The position numbers and the translations under genes are program-made. A stretch of DNA of 64,000 nucleotides from Luteimonas galliterrae. Its GTDB lineage: Bacteria > Pseudomonadota > Gammaproteobacteria > Xanthomonadales > Xanthomonadaceae. Positions 52,884 to 61,496 of the stretch are shown in pieces. Each line of letters starts with the position of its first letter. Within the stretch, counting starts at the first letter, position 1. The notes beneath the pieces were generated by a model. The model ran no database searches and had not been told where the DNA came from. It was given only the letters and a program-made list of their open reading frames with translations. The stretch is from the NCBI RefSeq assembly GCF_023374055.1, contig NZ_JAMBEP010000001.1, positions 372,001 through 436,000 of the forward strand. The letters are read 5' to 3'.

Positions 52884-52913
52884 TTGAAACGAACCCATTT
52901 TCGGGCTTATAAA
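52884..52913 (+). promoter_or_regulatory. predicted sigma70 promoter of the autotransporter gene
   Basis: TTGAAA (52884-52889), an 18-bp spacer and TATAAA (52908-52913): five of six matches at both hexamers. Transcription would start near 52920, leaving a ~120-nt leader before ATG 53043. Confidence 0.7.
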
Positions 52914-53042
52914 CCCATTGCAACCGCATGGGGCAGGCGGGTAATGCACAGGGGCGTCGGGCTTCATCGCAGTCCTGTACGCAGGGGGCAGGTACAAAGC
53001 CGTCGAGCGCGCAGGTTTCATCGGACGATCCGGAGAAGCCCC

Positions 53043-56000
53043 ATGCACCATTTCAAGCGCCGCGCGCTGTCTGTCCATATCGATTCCCTGCTGAAGTCCG
53101 GCTGCCTCATCGGCGGCCTTGCCTTATCGGCGCCTGCGCCGGTTTACGCCGGTTGCGATAATCCTGCGCCCGGAAGCGGACAGACCACGACCTGCGGCAC
53201 TGCGGCGCCCAATCCGGATCCGGTGCCCGTCGTCGCAGCGCCCGGCAGCACCGGCGTGGCGGTCAATGTGCTCGCCGGCGCTGGCATCGGTGTCGCCAAT
53301 GCCAGCGGCGTCGTCATCCGCGATCAAAGCCGGGTCGACAACGCCGGCAACATTTCGGTGACGGCCGGCGCGTTCGCTGCGATCGCTTCCACAGGCGCGG
53401 GCAACACGATCGATAACGCCGCGGGTGCGACGATTTTCAGCCAGGCAGGTCCCGGCATCGTCATGCAGAACGGCGGCACCGTGATCAACGACGGCGCGAT
53501 CGCTTCCCAAACCGGTACCGGCATCGTTTTCGGCGGCACCGCGGCGGGCGTGCTGATCAACCGCGGCACGATCGGCGGGGCGACGACGGGCGTAGCGTTC
53601 GGCGCTGGCAACGATCGCCTCGAAATGCTCGGCGGCTCGATCGCGGGCGCGGTCACGCAGGGCGACGGCACCGATACGCTATTGCTCAACGTCGGCACCA
53701 TCGGTTCGGTCGACCAGGGTCTGGGCGCGGACAGCGCGCAGGTCGACGGCGGCACTGTGACCGGCAACCTCCAGCAAGGCAGCGGCACCGACGATTTCGT
53801 CATGGCCGGCGGCCAGATCGGTTCGCTGTCGCAGGGCGACAACATCGATAATTTCAACATGACCGGCGGCCGCATCGTCGGTTTCTTCGAGGACGGCGAC
53901 ATCGCGCACATGAGCGATGGGCGCATCGGCCGCGTCGACATGAAGCTGGACAACAATCTGTTCGACATGTCCGGCGGCACCATCGATGGCAATCTGGTCA
54001 CCGGCTTCGGCAACGACACCATCATCCTGTCCGACGGTTTCATCGGCGGCAACATCAGCGTCAGCGGCGGCCAGGACCGGGTCACCGTCACCGGCGGCAC
54101 CGTGGGCGGCGAAGTGCGCGTCAGCACCGGCAACGACATCTTCACTTGGGACGGCGGCGGCATCATCTACGGCGCGATCGACTTGGGCGACGGCACCGAT
54201 ACGGCCGCCTTGAGCGATCTCACCGCCGCGAACATGGGCGCCGTCCCGCTGCTCAATGGCGGGCTGGGCGCCGACGCACTGACCTTCGACAACGTCACCA
54301 GCAGCGGCGCCTCGCGTTTCCAGAATTGGGAAAACGTAGTCCTCGGCAACGACACCGAGCTGACCTTCGACGGCAATCTGACGCTGGGCGACAGCGGCAC
54401 GGGCACCGGCGCTTTGACGGTCGACGCGAGCAGCACGATGTTCGGCGGCGGAGCGAATGCCGGCGTGCTGGCGTCGGCGGCAGGGCAACTGGTCAACGTC
54501 GCCAACGCCGGCCGCATCGATCTGACCAACGGGCCGGCGAGCGCTGCCGATACGTTCACCATCGCCGGCAATTACGTCGGCAACGGCGGTTCGCTGTTCC
54601 TGCACACGCAGTTGGGCGACGACAGTTCGCCTTCCGACAAGCTCGCGATTTCCGGCGGCGAGGCCAGCGGCACCACCGGCCTGGGCATCGTCAATCTCGG
54701 CGGCGCCGGCGCGGCGACACTTCAGGACGGCATCCTGGTGGTGGAAGCCTTGAATGGCGGCTCCACGGCGAGCGGCGCGTTCGCGCTCAATAGCGCAGTT
54801 GCTGCCGGCGCGTTCGAGTACTTCCTGTTCAAGGGCGGTGTAAGCGAGGGCACCAGCGATAACTGGTATTTGCGCTCCACCTTGGTCACGTTGTCGGAAC
54901 CGGCACCAGCGCCTCCCCCGCAAGATCCGCCGACGCCATCGACGCCGACGCCGCCAGAGCCGCCGGCGCCGCCGCCACCGCCGCTGGAGCCGCCACCGCC
55001 GCCTACGCCGGGCAATCCCGATCCGCCGGCGCCCCCGCCGCCAGATCCGCCGCCACCGCCGCCGCCCACGCCGCCCACTCCTGTGGCGCCGCCGCCGAGT
55101 ACGCCCGCGCCGCTCCCGGTGCCGAACGCAACGCCGCCGACACCGGGCGCCAGCGCGGCCACCGGTGCGGTGATTCCGCTGTATCGCATCGAAGCGCCGA
55201 CTTATGCCGTGGTGCCGCCCGCCATCCATGAGTTGGGCCTTGCGAGCCTGGGCACTTTCCACGAGCGCCAGGGCGAACAGCCGCTGCTGCAAGGCGAAGG
55301 CGCCTTCCGCTCGGCCTGGGCGCGCGCCATCGGCCAGGACAGCCAGGTGAGCTGGGCGGGCACGGTCAGCCCGACCTTCGACGGCACGCTGTGGGGCATG
55401 CAGATCGGCGCGGACGTGTTCGCGCGCGAATCCGATAGCGGCCACCGCGATCATTTCGGCCTGTTCGTCGGCCGCACGCGCATGGACGGCGACGTGCGCG
55501 GCTTCGCGTTGGGTTGGAACAACCTCACCGTCGGCGAGGTCGAGTTCGACGACACGCACGCGGGCGTGTACTGGACGCATATCGCGCCCAGCGGCGCCTA
55601 CCTGGATGGCGTCGTGCTCGGCAGCCGCTTCGACGGCGATGCGACGTCGGATCGGGCGATCGGGGTGGATATCGACGGCGACGGCACGATGTTCTCGCTC
55701 GAGGGCGGCTATCCGTTCGCGGTGAGCGAATACTGGTCGCTGGAACCGCAGGGCCAAGTGATCTGGCAGCAGCTTTCTTTCGACGACCAGCGCGACCGTT
55801 TTTCGTCCATCGCCTTCGATGCCGAGGACGCGGTCACGGCGCGGGTCGGCCTGCGCCTGGTCGGCAAGCGCGAGGATTCTCGGCTGCATCCCTACGTCAA
55901 GGCCAATTTCTGGCACGGTTTCGGCGGCACCGACAGTGTCCGCTTCGGTACCGACCTGATCGCCAGCGAACAGGAGTACAGCGCTTTCGAATTCGGCGCG

Positions 56001-56123
56001 GGCTTGGTCTTCCAATACAGCGACAAGGCCAGTTTCTACGCCGTCGGCGATTACGCCATCGATACCGGCGACGAGGAGCGCAGGACCTTCGAAGGCAATC
56101 TCGGCGTGCGGATCAGCTGGTGA
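53043..56123 (+). CDS. autotransporter-domain outer-membrane protein
   Basis: 1,026 residues from ATG 53043 (GGAGAAGCCCC upstream). An extended signal peptide ends near VYA|GCDN (36). The passenger (~37-618) begins with ESPR-like hydrophilic strands and then shows ~10 degenerate units of about 20 residues (for example SGTDDFVMAGGQIGSLSQGD, FGNDTIILSDGFIGGNISVS), typical of a beta-helix. A proline-rich linker (~619-706, PPPPP tracts) leads to the C-terminal 12-strand barrel (~750-1026), which ends in GVRISW with a terminal aromatic residue, as outer-membrane insertion needs. No protease or lipase motif in the passenger, so adhesion or surface structure is likeliest. Confidence 0.88.
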   Translation: MHHFKRRALSVHIDSLLKSGCLIGGLALSAPAPVYAGCDNPAPGSGQTTTCGTAAPNPDPVPVVAAPGSTGVAVNVLAGAGIGVANASGVVIRDQSRVDNAGNISVTAGAFAAIASTGAGNTIDNAAGATIFSQAGPGIVMQNGGTVINDGAIASQTGTGIVFGGTAAGVLINRGTIGGATTGVAFGAGNDRLEMLGGSIAGAVTQGDGTDTLLLNVGTIGSVDQGLGADSAQVDGGTVTGNLQQGSGTDDFVMAGGQIGSLSQGDNIDNFNMTGGRIVGFFEDGDIAHMSDGRIGRVDMKLDNNLFDMSGGTIDGNLVTGFGNDTIILSDGFIGGNISVSGGQDRVTVTGGTVGGEVRVSTGNDIFTWDGGGIIYGAIDLGDGTDTAALSDLTAANMGAVPLLNGGLGADALTFDNVTSSGASRFQNWENVVLGNDTELTFDGNLTLGDSGTGTGALTVDASSTMFGGGANAGVLASAAGQLVNVANAGRIDLTNGPASAADTFTIAGNYVGNGGSLFLHTQLGDDSSPSDKLAISGGEASGTTGLGIVNLGGAGAATLQDGILVVEALNGGSTASGAFALNSAVAAGAFEYFLFKGGVSEGTSDNWYLRSTLVTLSEPAPAPPPQDPPTPSTPTPPEPPAPPPPPLEPPPPPTPGNPDPPAPPPPDPPPPPPPTPPTPVAPPPSTPAPLPVPNATPPTPGASAATGAVIPLYRIEAPTYAVVPPAIHELGLASLGTFHERQGEQPLLQGEGAFRSAWARAIGQDSQVSWAGTVSPTFDGTLWGMQIGADVFARESDSGHRDHFGLFVGRTRMDGDVRGFALGWNNLTVGEVEFDDTHAGVYWTHIAPSGAYLDGVVLGSRFDGDATSDRAIGVDIDGDGTMFSLEGGYPFAVSEYWSLEPQGQVIWQQLSFDDQRDRFSSIAFDAEDAVTARVGLRLVGKREDSRLHPYVKANFWHGFGGTDSVRFGTDLIASEQEYSAFEFGAGLVFQYSDKASFYAVGDYAIDTGDEERRTFEGNLGVRISW

Positions 56124-56192
56124 GCGGCGCCGGTTGAGGGGAAGGGCCTCGCCGCGGGCGGCGAGGGCCGGGCGGCGGGGTATCATCGCGGC

Positions 56193-56558
56193 ATGTCCAA
56201 GCTACTGATGAACCTGCGCCACGTGCCCGAAGACGAGGCAGACGATGTGCGCGCGATGCTCGATGCGCACAAGATCGGTTTCTACGAAACCCGGCCCAGC
56301 CGCTGGGGCATCTCTTCCGGCGGCATTTGGATCGCGGACGCCGCCGAATTTCCGCAAGCCAAGCGATTGATGGCCGAGTATCAGGCGAAACGCCAGGCGC
56401 AGGCACGCGCGGAATACGAAGCGGCCAAGCGCGACGGCACCGCCGAGACTTTCTGGACGGTCGCCCGCGCGCAGCCGCTGCGCGTGCTGCTGACTTTCTT
56501 GGCCATCCTGTTTCTATTGGGGCTGGTCGCGCTGCCGGTTGTCCTCCTTTCTCGCTGA
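56193..56558 (+). CDS. DUF6164 family protein
   Basis: 121 residues, ATG 56193. SKLLMNLRHVPEDEADDVRA and IGFYETRPSRWGISSGGIWI form a small DUF2007-like signal-transducing fold, followed by a charged helix and a single C-terminal membrane helix (VLLTFLAILFLLGLVALPVV). Small tail-anchored protein of unknown role, common in xanthomonads as I remember it. Stand-alone. Confidence 0.78.
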   Translation: MSKLLMNLRHVPEDEADDVRAMLDAHKIGFYETRPSRWGISSGGIWIADAAEFPQAKRLMAEYQAKRQAQARAEYEAAKRDGTAETFWTVARAQPLRVLLTFLAILFLLGLVALPVVLLSR

Positions 56559-56648
56559 GGCCTGAGTTCAAAGCCCCGGCTTCGGCGCTAACACACGTCC
56601 ACGCTCGTAGCTCGCTCCCCGCGAAGGCCAAATCCACCGACTTCTGCC

Positions 56649-56835
56649 TTTGTAGAGCGGAGCCCCGCTGCCCTTGCCCCGGCTCTGTAGAGCGATGCCC
56701 CGCTGCCCTTGCTCCGGCTCCGTAGAGCGGAGCTTGCTCTGCTGTTGCTCTTAAGCCGTTCGCTCTGAGGCCGTTCGCTCTTAAGCCGTCATCCCAGCGA
56801 ACGCTGGGACCATCTTGCTCTTGCCCTTGCCCCTA
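56649..56835. repeat. cluster of GTAGAGCGG palindromic repeats
   Basis: Three units: GTAGAGCGGAGCCCCGCTGC (56652), GTAGAGCGATGCCCCGCTGC (56692) and GTAGAGCGGAGCTTGCTCTG (56732), then CATCCCAGCGAACGCTGGGA. Same families as at 45677 and 47636. The gene-free stretch 56559-57188 holds these, copy C of the dispersed element and the operator of the next gene. Confidence 0.75.
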
Positions 56836-57107
56836 AGCCGTCATCCCGGCGAAGGCCGGGATCCAGGCCCGCGTCCTGGCAGCGCTGCGACTCGCGCCAT
56901 GGAAAAAGGCTTCCGGCTGCGCCGGGTCACTTTCTTTGCTGGCCCAAAGAAAGTAACCCAAGAAAGGGCCTGAACCGCGGTGTGATTCGTCGCGACCGAA
57001 AGGTCCCACTGGCGGCCCTGCTTTCGTCGTAGGTGACCTTCTTCGTAAGTACTAGATTTTGATTCGTTGCAATTGTGGCGACGCAGCTTTTGCGGATTTG
57101 CGCTAAG
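56836..57107 (+). repeat. ~270-bp dispersed element, copy C
   Basis: Same blocks and order as copies A and B: CGTCATCCCGGCGAAGGCCG, GACTCGCGCCATGGAAAAAG, the GGTCACTTTCTTTG hairpin, AAGAAAGGGCCTGAACCGCG, AGTACTAGATTTTGATTCGT and GCGGATTTGCGCTAAGGGG. More diverged than A and B in the part after the hairpin. Confidence 0.85.
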
Positions 57108-57137
57108 GGGTAGTTCTGGTTGGACCGATTTCATATA

Positions 57138-57173
57138 GTTGACTTAGTCAATTAAATTGGTTAGATAGTCAAC
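57138..57173 (+). promoter_or_regulatory. palindromic operator of the second MarR-GNAT gene
   Basis: TTGAC-TTA-GTCAA (57139-57151) is a perfect dyad, and the half-sites GTTGAC (57138) and GTCAAC (57168-57173) form a second, wider one. TTGACT could also act as a -35 with TAGATA at 57162 (17-bp spacer). It lies directly upstream of a GTAGGAGG ribosome binding site, so autoregulation by the MarR part is likely. Confidence 0.62.
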
Positions 57174-57188
57174 CGTAGGAGGCAGCCC

Positions 57189-58115
57189 ATGTCCGCCGTC
57201 AGCAAGGAAGAAGTCGCCGCGCTGCGCGAATTCAACCGTATCTATACCCGCCGCCTGGGGGTGTTGAACGAAGGGCTGCTGGACAGCCCGTTCTCGCTTG
57301 CCGAAGTCCGCCTCATGTACGAGCTGTACGCGAACGGGCCGGCGATGCCGTCGGAACTGGCCGAGCGGTTGGATATGGACCGCGGCTACTTGAGCCGCCT
57401 GCTGGCGCGCATCGAGGATCAGCGTCTGCTGAAGTCGCAGGCTTCGCAGGCCGACCGGCGCAGCCGCACCATCAGCCTTACCCGCAAGGGCCGCAGCACC
57501 TTCGCCAAGCTGGACGTCAAATCGCAAGCGCAGGCGGCAGAACTGATCGCGCCGATGGATGGCCGCGGGCGCCGCCGGCTGATGTCCGCCTTGCGGGAGA
57601 TGCGCCGCGCGCTGGGCGACGATGGCGTCTCGCCAGGCCCGATCGTGCTGCGCGGCCACCGCCCTGGCGACATCGGACTGGTCACCCAGCGCCACGGCGA
57701 ACTGTACGCGCGCGAATACGGCTGGGACGAACGCTTCGAAGCGCTCGTCGCCGGCATCCTGTCGCGCTACATCGCGCAATTCGATCCGGCGCGCGAACGC
57801 TGCTGGATCGCCGAACGCGACGGCGAATTCCTCGGCTGCGTCTTCCTGATGCACAAGGGCGCCGACACCGCGCAACTGCGCATGCTGCTGGTGGAGCCGT
57901 CGGCGCGCGGCATCGGGCTCGGCCGGACGCTGGTGGAGCAATGCGTCGGTTTCGCGCGACGCTGCGGCTACAAGAAGATCGTGCTGTGGACCAACAGCCG
58001 GCTGGACGCCGCCCGCCATATCTATGCCGCGCAGGGTTTTCGGCTGGTGCGCGAAGAGCCGCACGAGGCATTCGGCGATGGGTCGATGGGCCAGTATTGG
58101 GAGTTGGAATTCTGA
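57189..58115 (+). CDS. MarR-type regulator fused to GNAT acetyltransferase (second copy)
   Basis: 308 residues, ATG 57189 behind GGAGGCAGCCC. MarR winged helix in the first ~150 residues: SLAEVRLMYELYANGPAMPS, RLDMDRGYLSRLLARIEDQR and SQASQADRRSRTISLTRKG. GNAT domain at ~155-305: LRMLLVEPSARGIGLGRTLV (acetyl-CoA loop R-G-I-G), YKKIVLWTNSRLDAARHIYA and AQGFRLVREEPHEAFGDG. Same architecture as the protein at 24856 but clearly diverged, and with a different operator, so the two should answer different signals. Confidence 0.88.
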   Translation: MSAVSKEEVAALREFNRIYTRRLGVLNEGLLDSPFSLAEVRLMYELYANGPAMPSELAERLDMDRGYLSRLLARIEDQRLLKSQASQADRRSRTISLTRKGRSTFAKLDVKSQAQAAELIAPMDGRGRRRLMSALREMRRALGDDGVSPGPIVLRGHRPGDIGLVTQRHGELYAREYGWDERFEALVAGILSRYIAQFDPARERCWIAERDGEFLGCVFLMHKGADTAQLRMLLVEPSARGIGLGRTLVEQCVGFARRCGYKKIVLWTNSRLDAARHIYAAQGFRLVREEPHEAFGDGSMGQYWELEF

Positions 58116-58181
58116 CTTCCGCATGGCCGTTCCAGCGGGCTGCCACAAAACCGTCATCGCATTGACATAGCCTCGGCGGCT

Positions 58182-59381
58182 ATGGACATCCTCATGCTGT
58201 CGGACGTGTACTTCCCACGGGTCAACGGCGTGTCGTCGTCGATCCGCACCTACGCCCGCGCGCTGGTGGCGATGGGCCACCGGGTCACGCTGGTCGCGCC
58301 GGACTACGGGCCCGACAGCGGCCAGGCGCAGCACGACGGCGATTTCGAGGTGATCCGGCTGCCGGCGCGGGTGATCTTCTTCGATCCGGAGGACCGGCTG
58401 ATGAAACAGTCGGCCTTGCGCGCGGTATTGCCGCAGCTCGCCGAGCGCCGTTGGGATGCGATCCACATCCATACGCCGTTCCGTGCCCACAAGTTCGGCG
58501 TCCGCCTGGCGCGGCGCACCGGCCGGCCGACGGTGGAGACCTATCACACCTATTTCGAAGAATACGTGGCGCATTACCTGCCGTGGCTGCCGCCGTCGCT
58601 GACGCGGATGGTCGCGCGCCGCGCGTCGCGCAAGCTGTGCGGCGAAGTCGACCACCTGATCGTGCCGAGCCAGCAGATGGTCGAAGTCCTGCAGCGTTAC
58701 GGCGTGGATACGCCGACGACCGTGCTGCCGACCGGGCTGGCGCTGGAGGAGTTCGCGCGCGGCGACGGCGTGCGCTTCCGCGCCGATCACGGCATCGCGC
58801 CGGCGCAGCCGACCCTGGTCACGGTGAGCCGGCTCGCGCTGGAAAAGAACATCGGCTTCCTGCTGCAAGTGGCGCGCAAGCTGGTCGCCGAATTCCCCGA
58901 CCTGCTGTTCATCGTCGCCGGCGAAGGGCCGGACGCCGAACGCCTGAAGAAGCTCGCCGCGACGCTGGGCCTGCAAAACAACCTCCGCTTCTTCGGCAAC
59001 CTGGATCGCCGCACCACATTGCTGGACTGCTACCGGGCCGGCGACGTGTTCGTGTTCGCATCGCCGACCGAAACCCAGGGCCTGGTGCTGATCGAAGCGA
59101 TGGCGCTGGGCGTGCCGATCGTGTCGACCGCCGTGATGGGCACCGCGACGGTGCTGCGCGACGCCCGCAGCGCGGTGGTCAGCGGCGAGGACGTGGACGA
59201 ATTCGCAGGCCATGTCGGCGCATTGCTGCGCTCGCCGGAGCGCCGTGCGGCGCTGTCGGCTTGGGGACCGACGGACGCCCAGGCCTGGAGCGCGGAAGGC
59301 CTGATGCGCAAGGCCGCCGTTCTGTACGAGGATCTGGCTAAGGGAGCTCCTGTAGGAGCGGCTTTAGTCGCGAGCTCTTGA
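58182..59381 (+). CDS. GT4 family glycosyltransferase
   Basis: 399 residues, ATG 58182. GT-B fold: ILMLSDVYFPRVNGVSSSIR (acceptor-site loop with the VNGV motif), VETYHTYFEEYVAHYLPWLP, then VTVSRLALEKNIGFLLQVAR and the donor-site FASPTETQGLVLIEAMALGV with the E-x7-E pair. Close to the mannosyl/glucosyl transferases acting on lipid (for example PimB- or MgtA-like). The last residues (PVGAALVASS) are encoded by a dispersed GTAGGAGCGG repeat that supplies the 3' end, so the natural protein probably ended near residue 388. Confidence 0.87.
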   Translation: MDILMLSDVYFPRVNGVSSSIRTYARALVAMGHRVTLVAPDYGPDSGQAQHDGDFEVIRLPARVIFFDPEDRLMKQSALRAVLPQLAERRWDAIHIHTPFRAHKFGVRLARRTGRPTVETYHTYFEEYVAHYLPWLPPSLTRMVARRASRKLCGEVDHLIVPSQQMVEVLQRYGVDTPTTVLPTGLALEEFARGDGVRFRADHGIAPAQPTLVTVSRLALEKNIGFLLQVARKLVAEFPDLLFIVAGEGPDAERLKKLAATLGLQNNLRFFGNLDRRTTLLDCYRAGDVFVFASPTETQGLVLIEAMALGVPIVSTAVMGTATVLRDARSAVVSGEDVDEFAGHVGALLRSPERRAALSAWGPTDAQAWSAEGLMRKAAVLYEDLAKGAPVGAALVASS

Positions 59382-59426
59382 TTTCGTTTTTTGTGGTGCA
59401 AAGCTCGCGGCTAAAGCCGCTCCCAC
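59352..59426. repeat. inverted pair of GTAGGAGCGGCTTTAG repeats
   Basis: GTAGGAGCGGCTTTAGTCGC at 59352 and GCTCGCGGCTAAAGCCGCTC ending in CCAC at 59426 face each other around a ~27-bp AT-rich loop and would form a long hairpin. The first arm overlaps the 3' end of the glycosyltransferase gene. A second such pair is at 63429-63503. Confidence 0.85.
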
Positions 59427-59491
59427 AAAAGCCGGCCTCACAAAAAAGCGGCAGGCTGTACCATGGCCGGATTCCCTCACCGGTCCGCGCA

Positions 59492-60001
59492 ATGTCGATC
59501 TCGATGCACGCCGCTTCCGTTCCCGTCTTCAAGCAGTTCCTCACCAGCCTCGATGCCTTGCTCGCCAAGGCCGAACAGCACGCCGCCGAGCGCAAGATCG
59601 ATCCGGGCGCGCTGCTGCAGGCGCGGCTGTTCCCCGACATGTTCCCGCTGCTGCGCCAGGTGCAGATCGCCTGCGATTTCGCCAAAAGCGTGCCGGCGAG
59701 GCTGGCCGGCACGGACGTGCCCGTGGACGACGACACCGAGCAGGATTTCGGCCAGCTCCGCGCCCGCATCGCCAAGACGCTGGCTTTCGTCGACAGTCTT
59801 GCGGCGGAAGCGTTCGAGGGTGCCGAACGCCGCGAGATCGTGCTGCGTCCGGGCACACCGAAAGAGCGCAAACTCGACGGCCGCACCTATCTGCTGCATT
59901 ACGGACTGCCGCAATTCTTCTTCCATGTGGCGACCGCCTACGATTTGCTGCGCCATAACGGCATAGAAATCGGTAAGAAGGACTACATGGGCGCCTACTG
60001 A
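59492..60001 (+). CDS. DUF1993 domain protein
   Basis: 169 residues from ATG 59492 (ATG 59504 also possible). All-helical DinB-like bundle: SVPVFKQFLTSLDALLAKAE, the DMFPLLRQVQIACDFAKSVP segment and LPQFFFHVATAYDLLRHNGI near the end, which carries the His that the bundle uses for metal binding in related proteins. The typical ending is KKDYMG.Y, present here. Role unknown. It starts ~65 bp after the inverted repeat pair. Confidence 0.85.
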   Translation: MSISMHAASVPVFKQFLTSLDALLAKAEQHAAERKIDPGALLQARLFPDMFPLLRQVQIACDFAKSVPARLAGTDVPVDDDTEQDFGQLRARIAKTLAFVDSLAAEAFEGAERREIVLRPGTPKERKLDGRTYLLHYGLPQFFFHVATAYDLLRHNGIEIGKKDYMGAY

Positions 60002-60027
60002 AGCGCAGGCCGGGCAGGGAAGACGCC

Positions 60028-60687
60028 GTGGGACGAATCGACGCCCCCCAGCACGCGCCGCAGGTGCGATGGCTCGCGACCGCGGCGCTGGCCGGCCTGT
60101 CCGTCTTTGCGTTGGTCTGCGTGGCCGTTCAGTTCCTGCGTCCGGATATGGACTGGCGCCATGCGCCGATGAGCTTCTATCTGCTCGGCCCTCATGGCGT
60201 GTGGTTGCAGGCCGCCTATTTCGCGCTCGGCTGCGCATTGCTGCTGTTGGCCGCCGGCTATTACCGCGCGCTGCATCCGCAGGCGCGCAGCGCGGCGCCC
60301 GGGCTGCTGTTCGCGATGGCGGCGATGGGCTTGTTCGTGACCGCCATCGCCGACAGCAATCTGCCGCAGCGCGCGCCGACGCTGCAGGGCTGGTTGCACG
60401 GCGTCGCCGCGCAGACCGCCTTCCTGTGCGTGACCACGGCGATGTTGCTGCAGTCGTGGCGGCTGCGCGCGGATCCGCGCTGGCGTTCGCGCTTCGCGCG
60501 GGCTTTCCTGCTGGCGGCCGCTGCCTTCGCGGCGGTTTGGGTGCTGGCGCTGTGGCGCGAGGCGCCGCGCGGGCTGGCGCAGAAGGGCGCGATTGCGCTG
60601 ATCGTGGCATGGCTGGCCCTGGCCGCGGCGTGGCTGCGGTCCCGCACGGGCGGGCGGGGTACTTTTTTGCCGCCGCCGCCGCCATAA
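60028..60687 (+). CDS. DUF998 membrane protein
   Basis: 219 residues from GTG 60028 (AGGGAAGACGCC upstream). Six hydrophobic helices, for example WLATAALAGLSVFALVCVAV, WLQAAYFALGCALLLLAAGY and GAIALIVAWLALAAAWL. The APMSFYLLGPHGVWLQAAYF region is the characteristic first loop of DUF998. It follows the DUF1993 gene by 26 bp and may be in the same transcript. Function unknown. Poly-proline C-terminus (PPPPP). Confidence 0.78.
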   Translation: MGRIDAPQHAPQVRWLATAALAGLSVFALVCVAVQFLRPDMDWRHAPMSFYLLGPHGVWLQAAYFALGCALLLLAAGYYRALHPQARSAAPGLLFAMAAMGLFVTAIADSNLPQRAPTLQGWLHGVAAQTAFLCVTTAMLLQSWRLRADPRWRSRFARAFLLAAAAFAAVWVLALWREAPRGLAQKGAIALIVAWLALAAAWLRSRTGGRGTFLPPPPP

Positions 60688-60761
60688 TCCCGTACGGGGC
60701 GGGTCCGGCTAACGTTTGTTGAACAAGCGATCCTTATGATCGTGCGTCGACCATCTGCCGT

Positions 60762-61418
60762 ATGGGGAATATCGTTTTGTATTCAGTTCGTCATTGCCGT
60801 GCCGCCGTCGCTGTTTCCCTATCCGTTCTCTTGGCATTGGCCGCCGGCTGCGATCGCACGCAGGCGCCGCCCCCGGAAACCACCGCCGCCCCGCCTGCGG
60901 CGACCACGGCTACCGCGCCGCCGCCGCCGGAAGTGCCCACCTCCGATCCCAGCGCGCAGCCGGTGCAACGCGCGGCCCCGCCGATGCCGCCCGCCGTGGC
61001 CCTGGGCGTATTCGCTCCGGCCGATCCCGTGGCCGAGGCGGCCACCGGGAAGCTGACCATCGAAGACATGGCGATCAAAGGCGAGAACGGCGCCAGCTTC
61101 GTTACCGAGCGCGCCGCCATCGTCAGGGGCAACGACCAGTACAACGCTGCGGCCCGTTACGCCGACACGATGCTGATCGTGCCGGAGCAGACCGTCGAAC
61201 TGCGCCGCGTGGTGGAACAGACGCCGCCGGACAAGGGCGCCAACGACGCTTTCTGCAGCACCGGCAAGACCGGCTACATCGCGCTGGCCAAGGTGACCGA
61301 GGGCGACACCGACGTGATCAAGCTGATGGCGCTGCAGGGCGAAGCCTTGCCCGCGGCCTCGGCGGCCGGGGTCTCGCTTTGCAAAGTAATGAGCTATTCC
61401 TCGAACGCGAAAAAATAG
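60762..61418 (+). CDS. lipoprotein, hypothetical
   Basis: 218 residues, ATG 60762. Signal peptide with lipobox LALAAGC (Cys about 30). A ~50-residue Pro/Ala/Thr-rich linker (for example PPPETTAAPPAATTATAPPP) precedes a globular domain: GKLTIEDMAIKGENGASFVT, QYNAAARYADTMLIVPEQTV and NDAFCSTGKTGYIALAKVTE with a Cys pair to VSLCKVM. The linker suggests a domain held away from the membrane or crossing the cell wall. Family not recognised. Confidence 0.72.
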   Translation: MGNIVLYSVRHCRAAVAVSLSVLLALAAGCDRTQAPPPETTAAPPAATTATAPPPPEVPTSDPSAQPVQRAAPPMPPAVALGVFAPADPVAEAATGKLTIEDMAIKGENGASFVTERAAIVRGNDQYNAAARYADTMLIVPEQTVELRRVVEQTPPDKGANDAFCSTGKTGYIALAKVTEGDTDVIKLMALQGEALPAASAAGVSLCKVMSYSSNAKK

Positions 61419-61496
61419 CGCCGGCCGCGCACGCGCCGGATACCGCGCGCAGCACGTGCTAACGTGCCGCGTTCCGGCGCCGTTGCGAGGAGTCGC

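Noticed and set aside
52914-53042. c-di-GMP riboswitch in the leader of the autotransporter gene
   Set aside because: ACGCAGG and ACAAAGCC fragments recall GEMM elements, but the conserved order and the paired stems are not there.
53679-56186. 835-codon open frame on the minus strand
   Set aside because: It is the antisense shadow of the autotransporter gene: repetitive Arg/Ala/Gly-rich protein with no domain, caused by high GC and codon periodicity.
57144-59213. 689-codon open frame on the minus strand
   Set aside because: Antisense to two clear genes (MarR-GNAT and GT4 glycosyltransferase); low-complexity His/Arg/Gln-rich product and no conserved motif.
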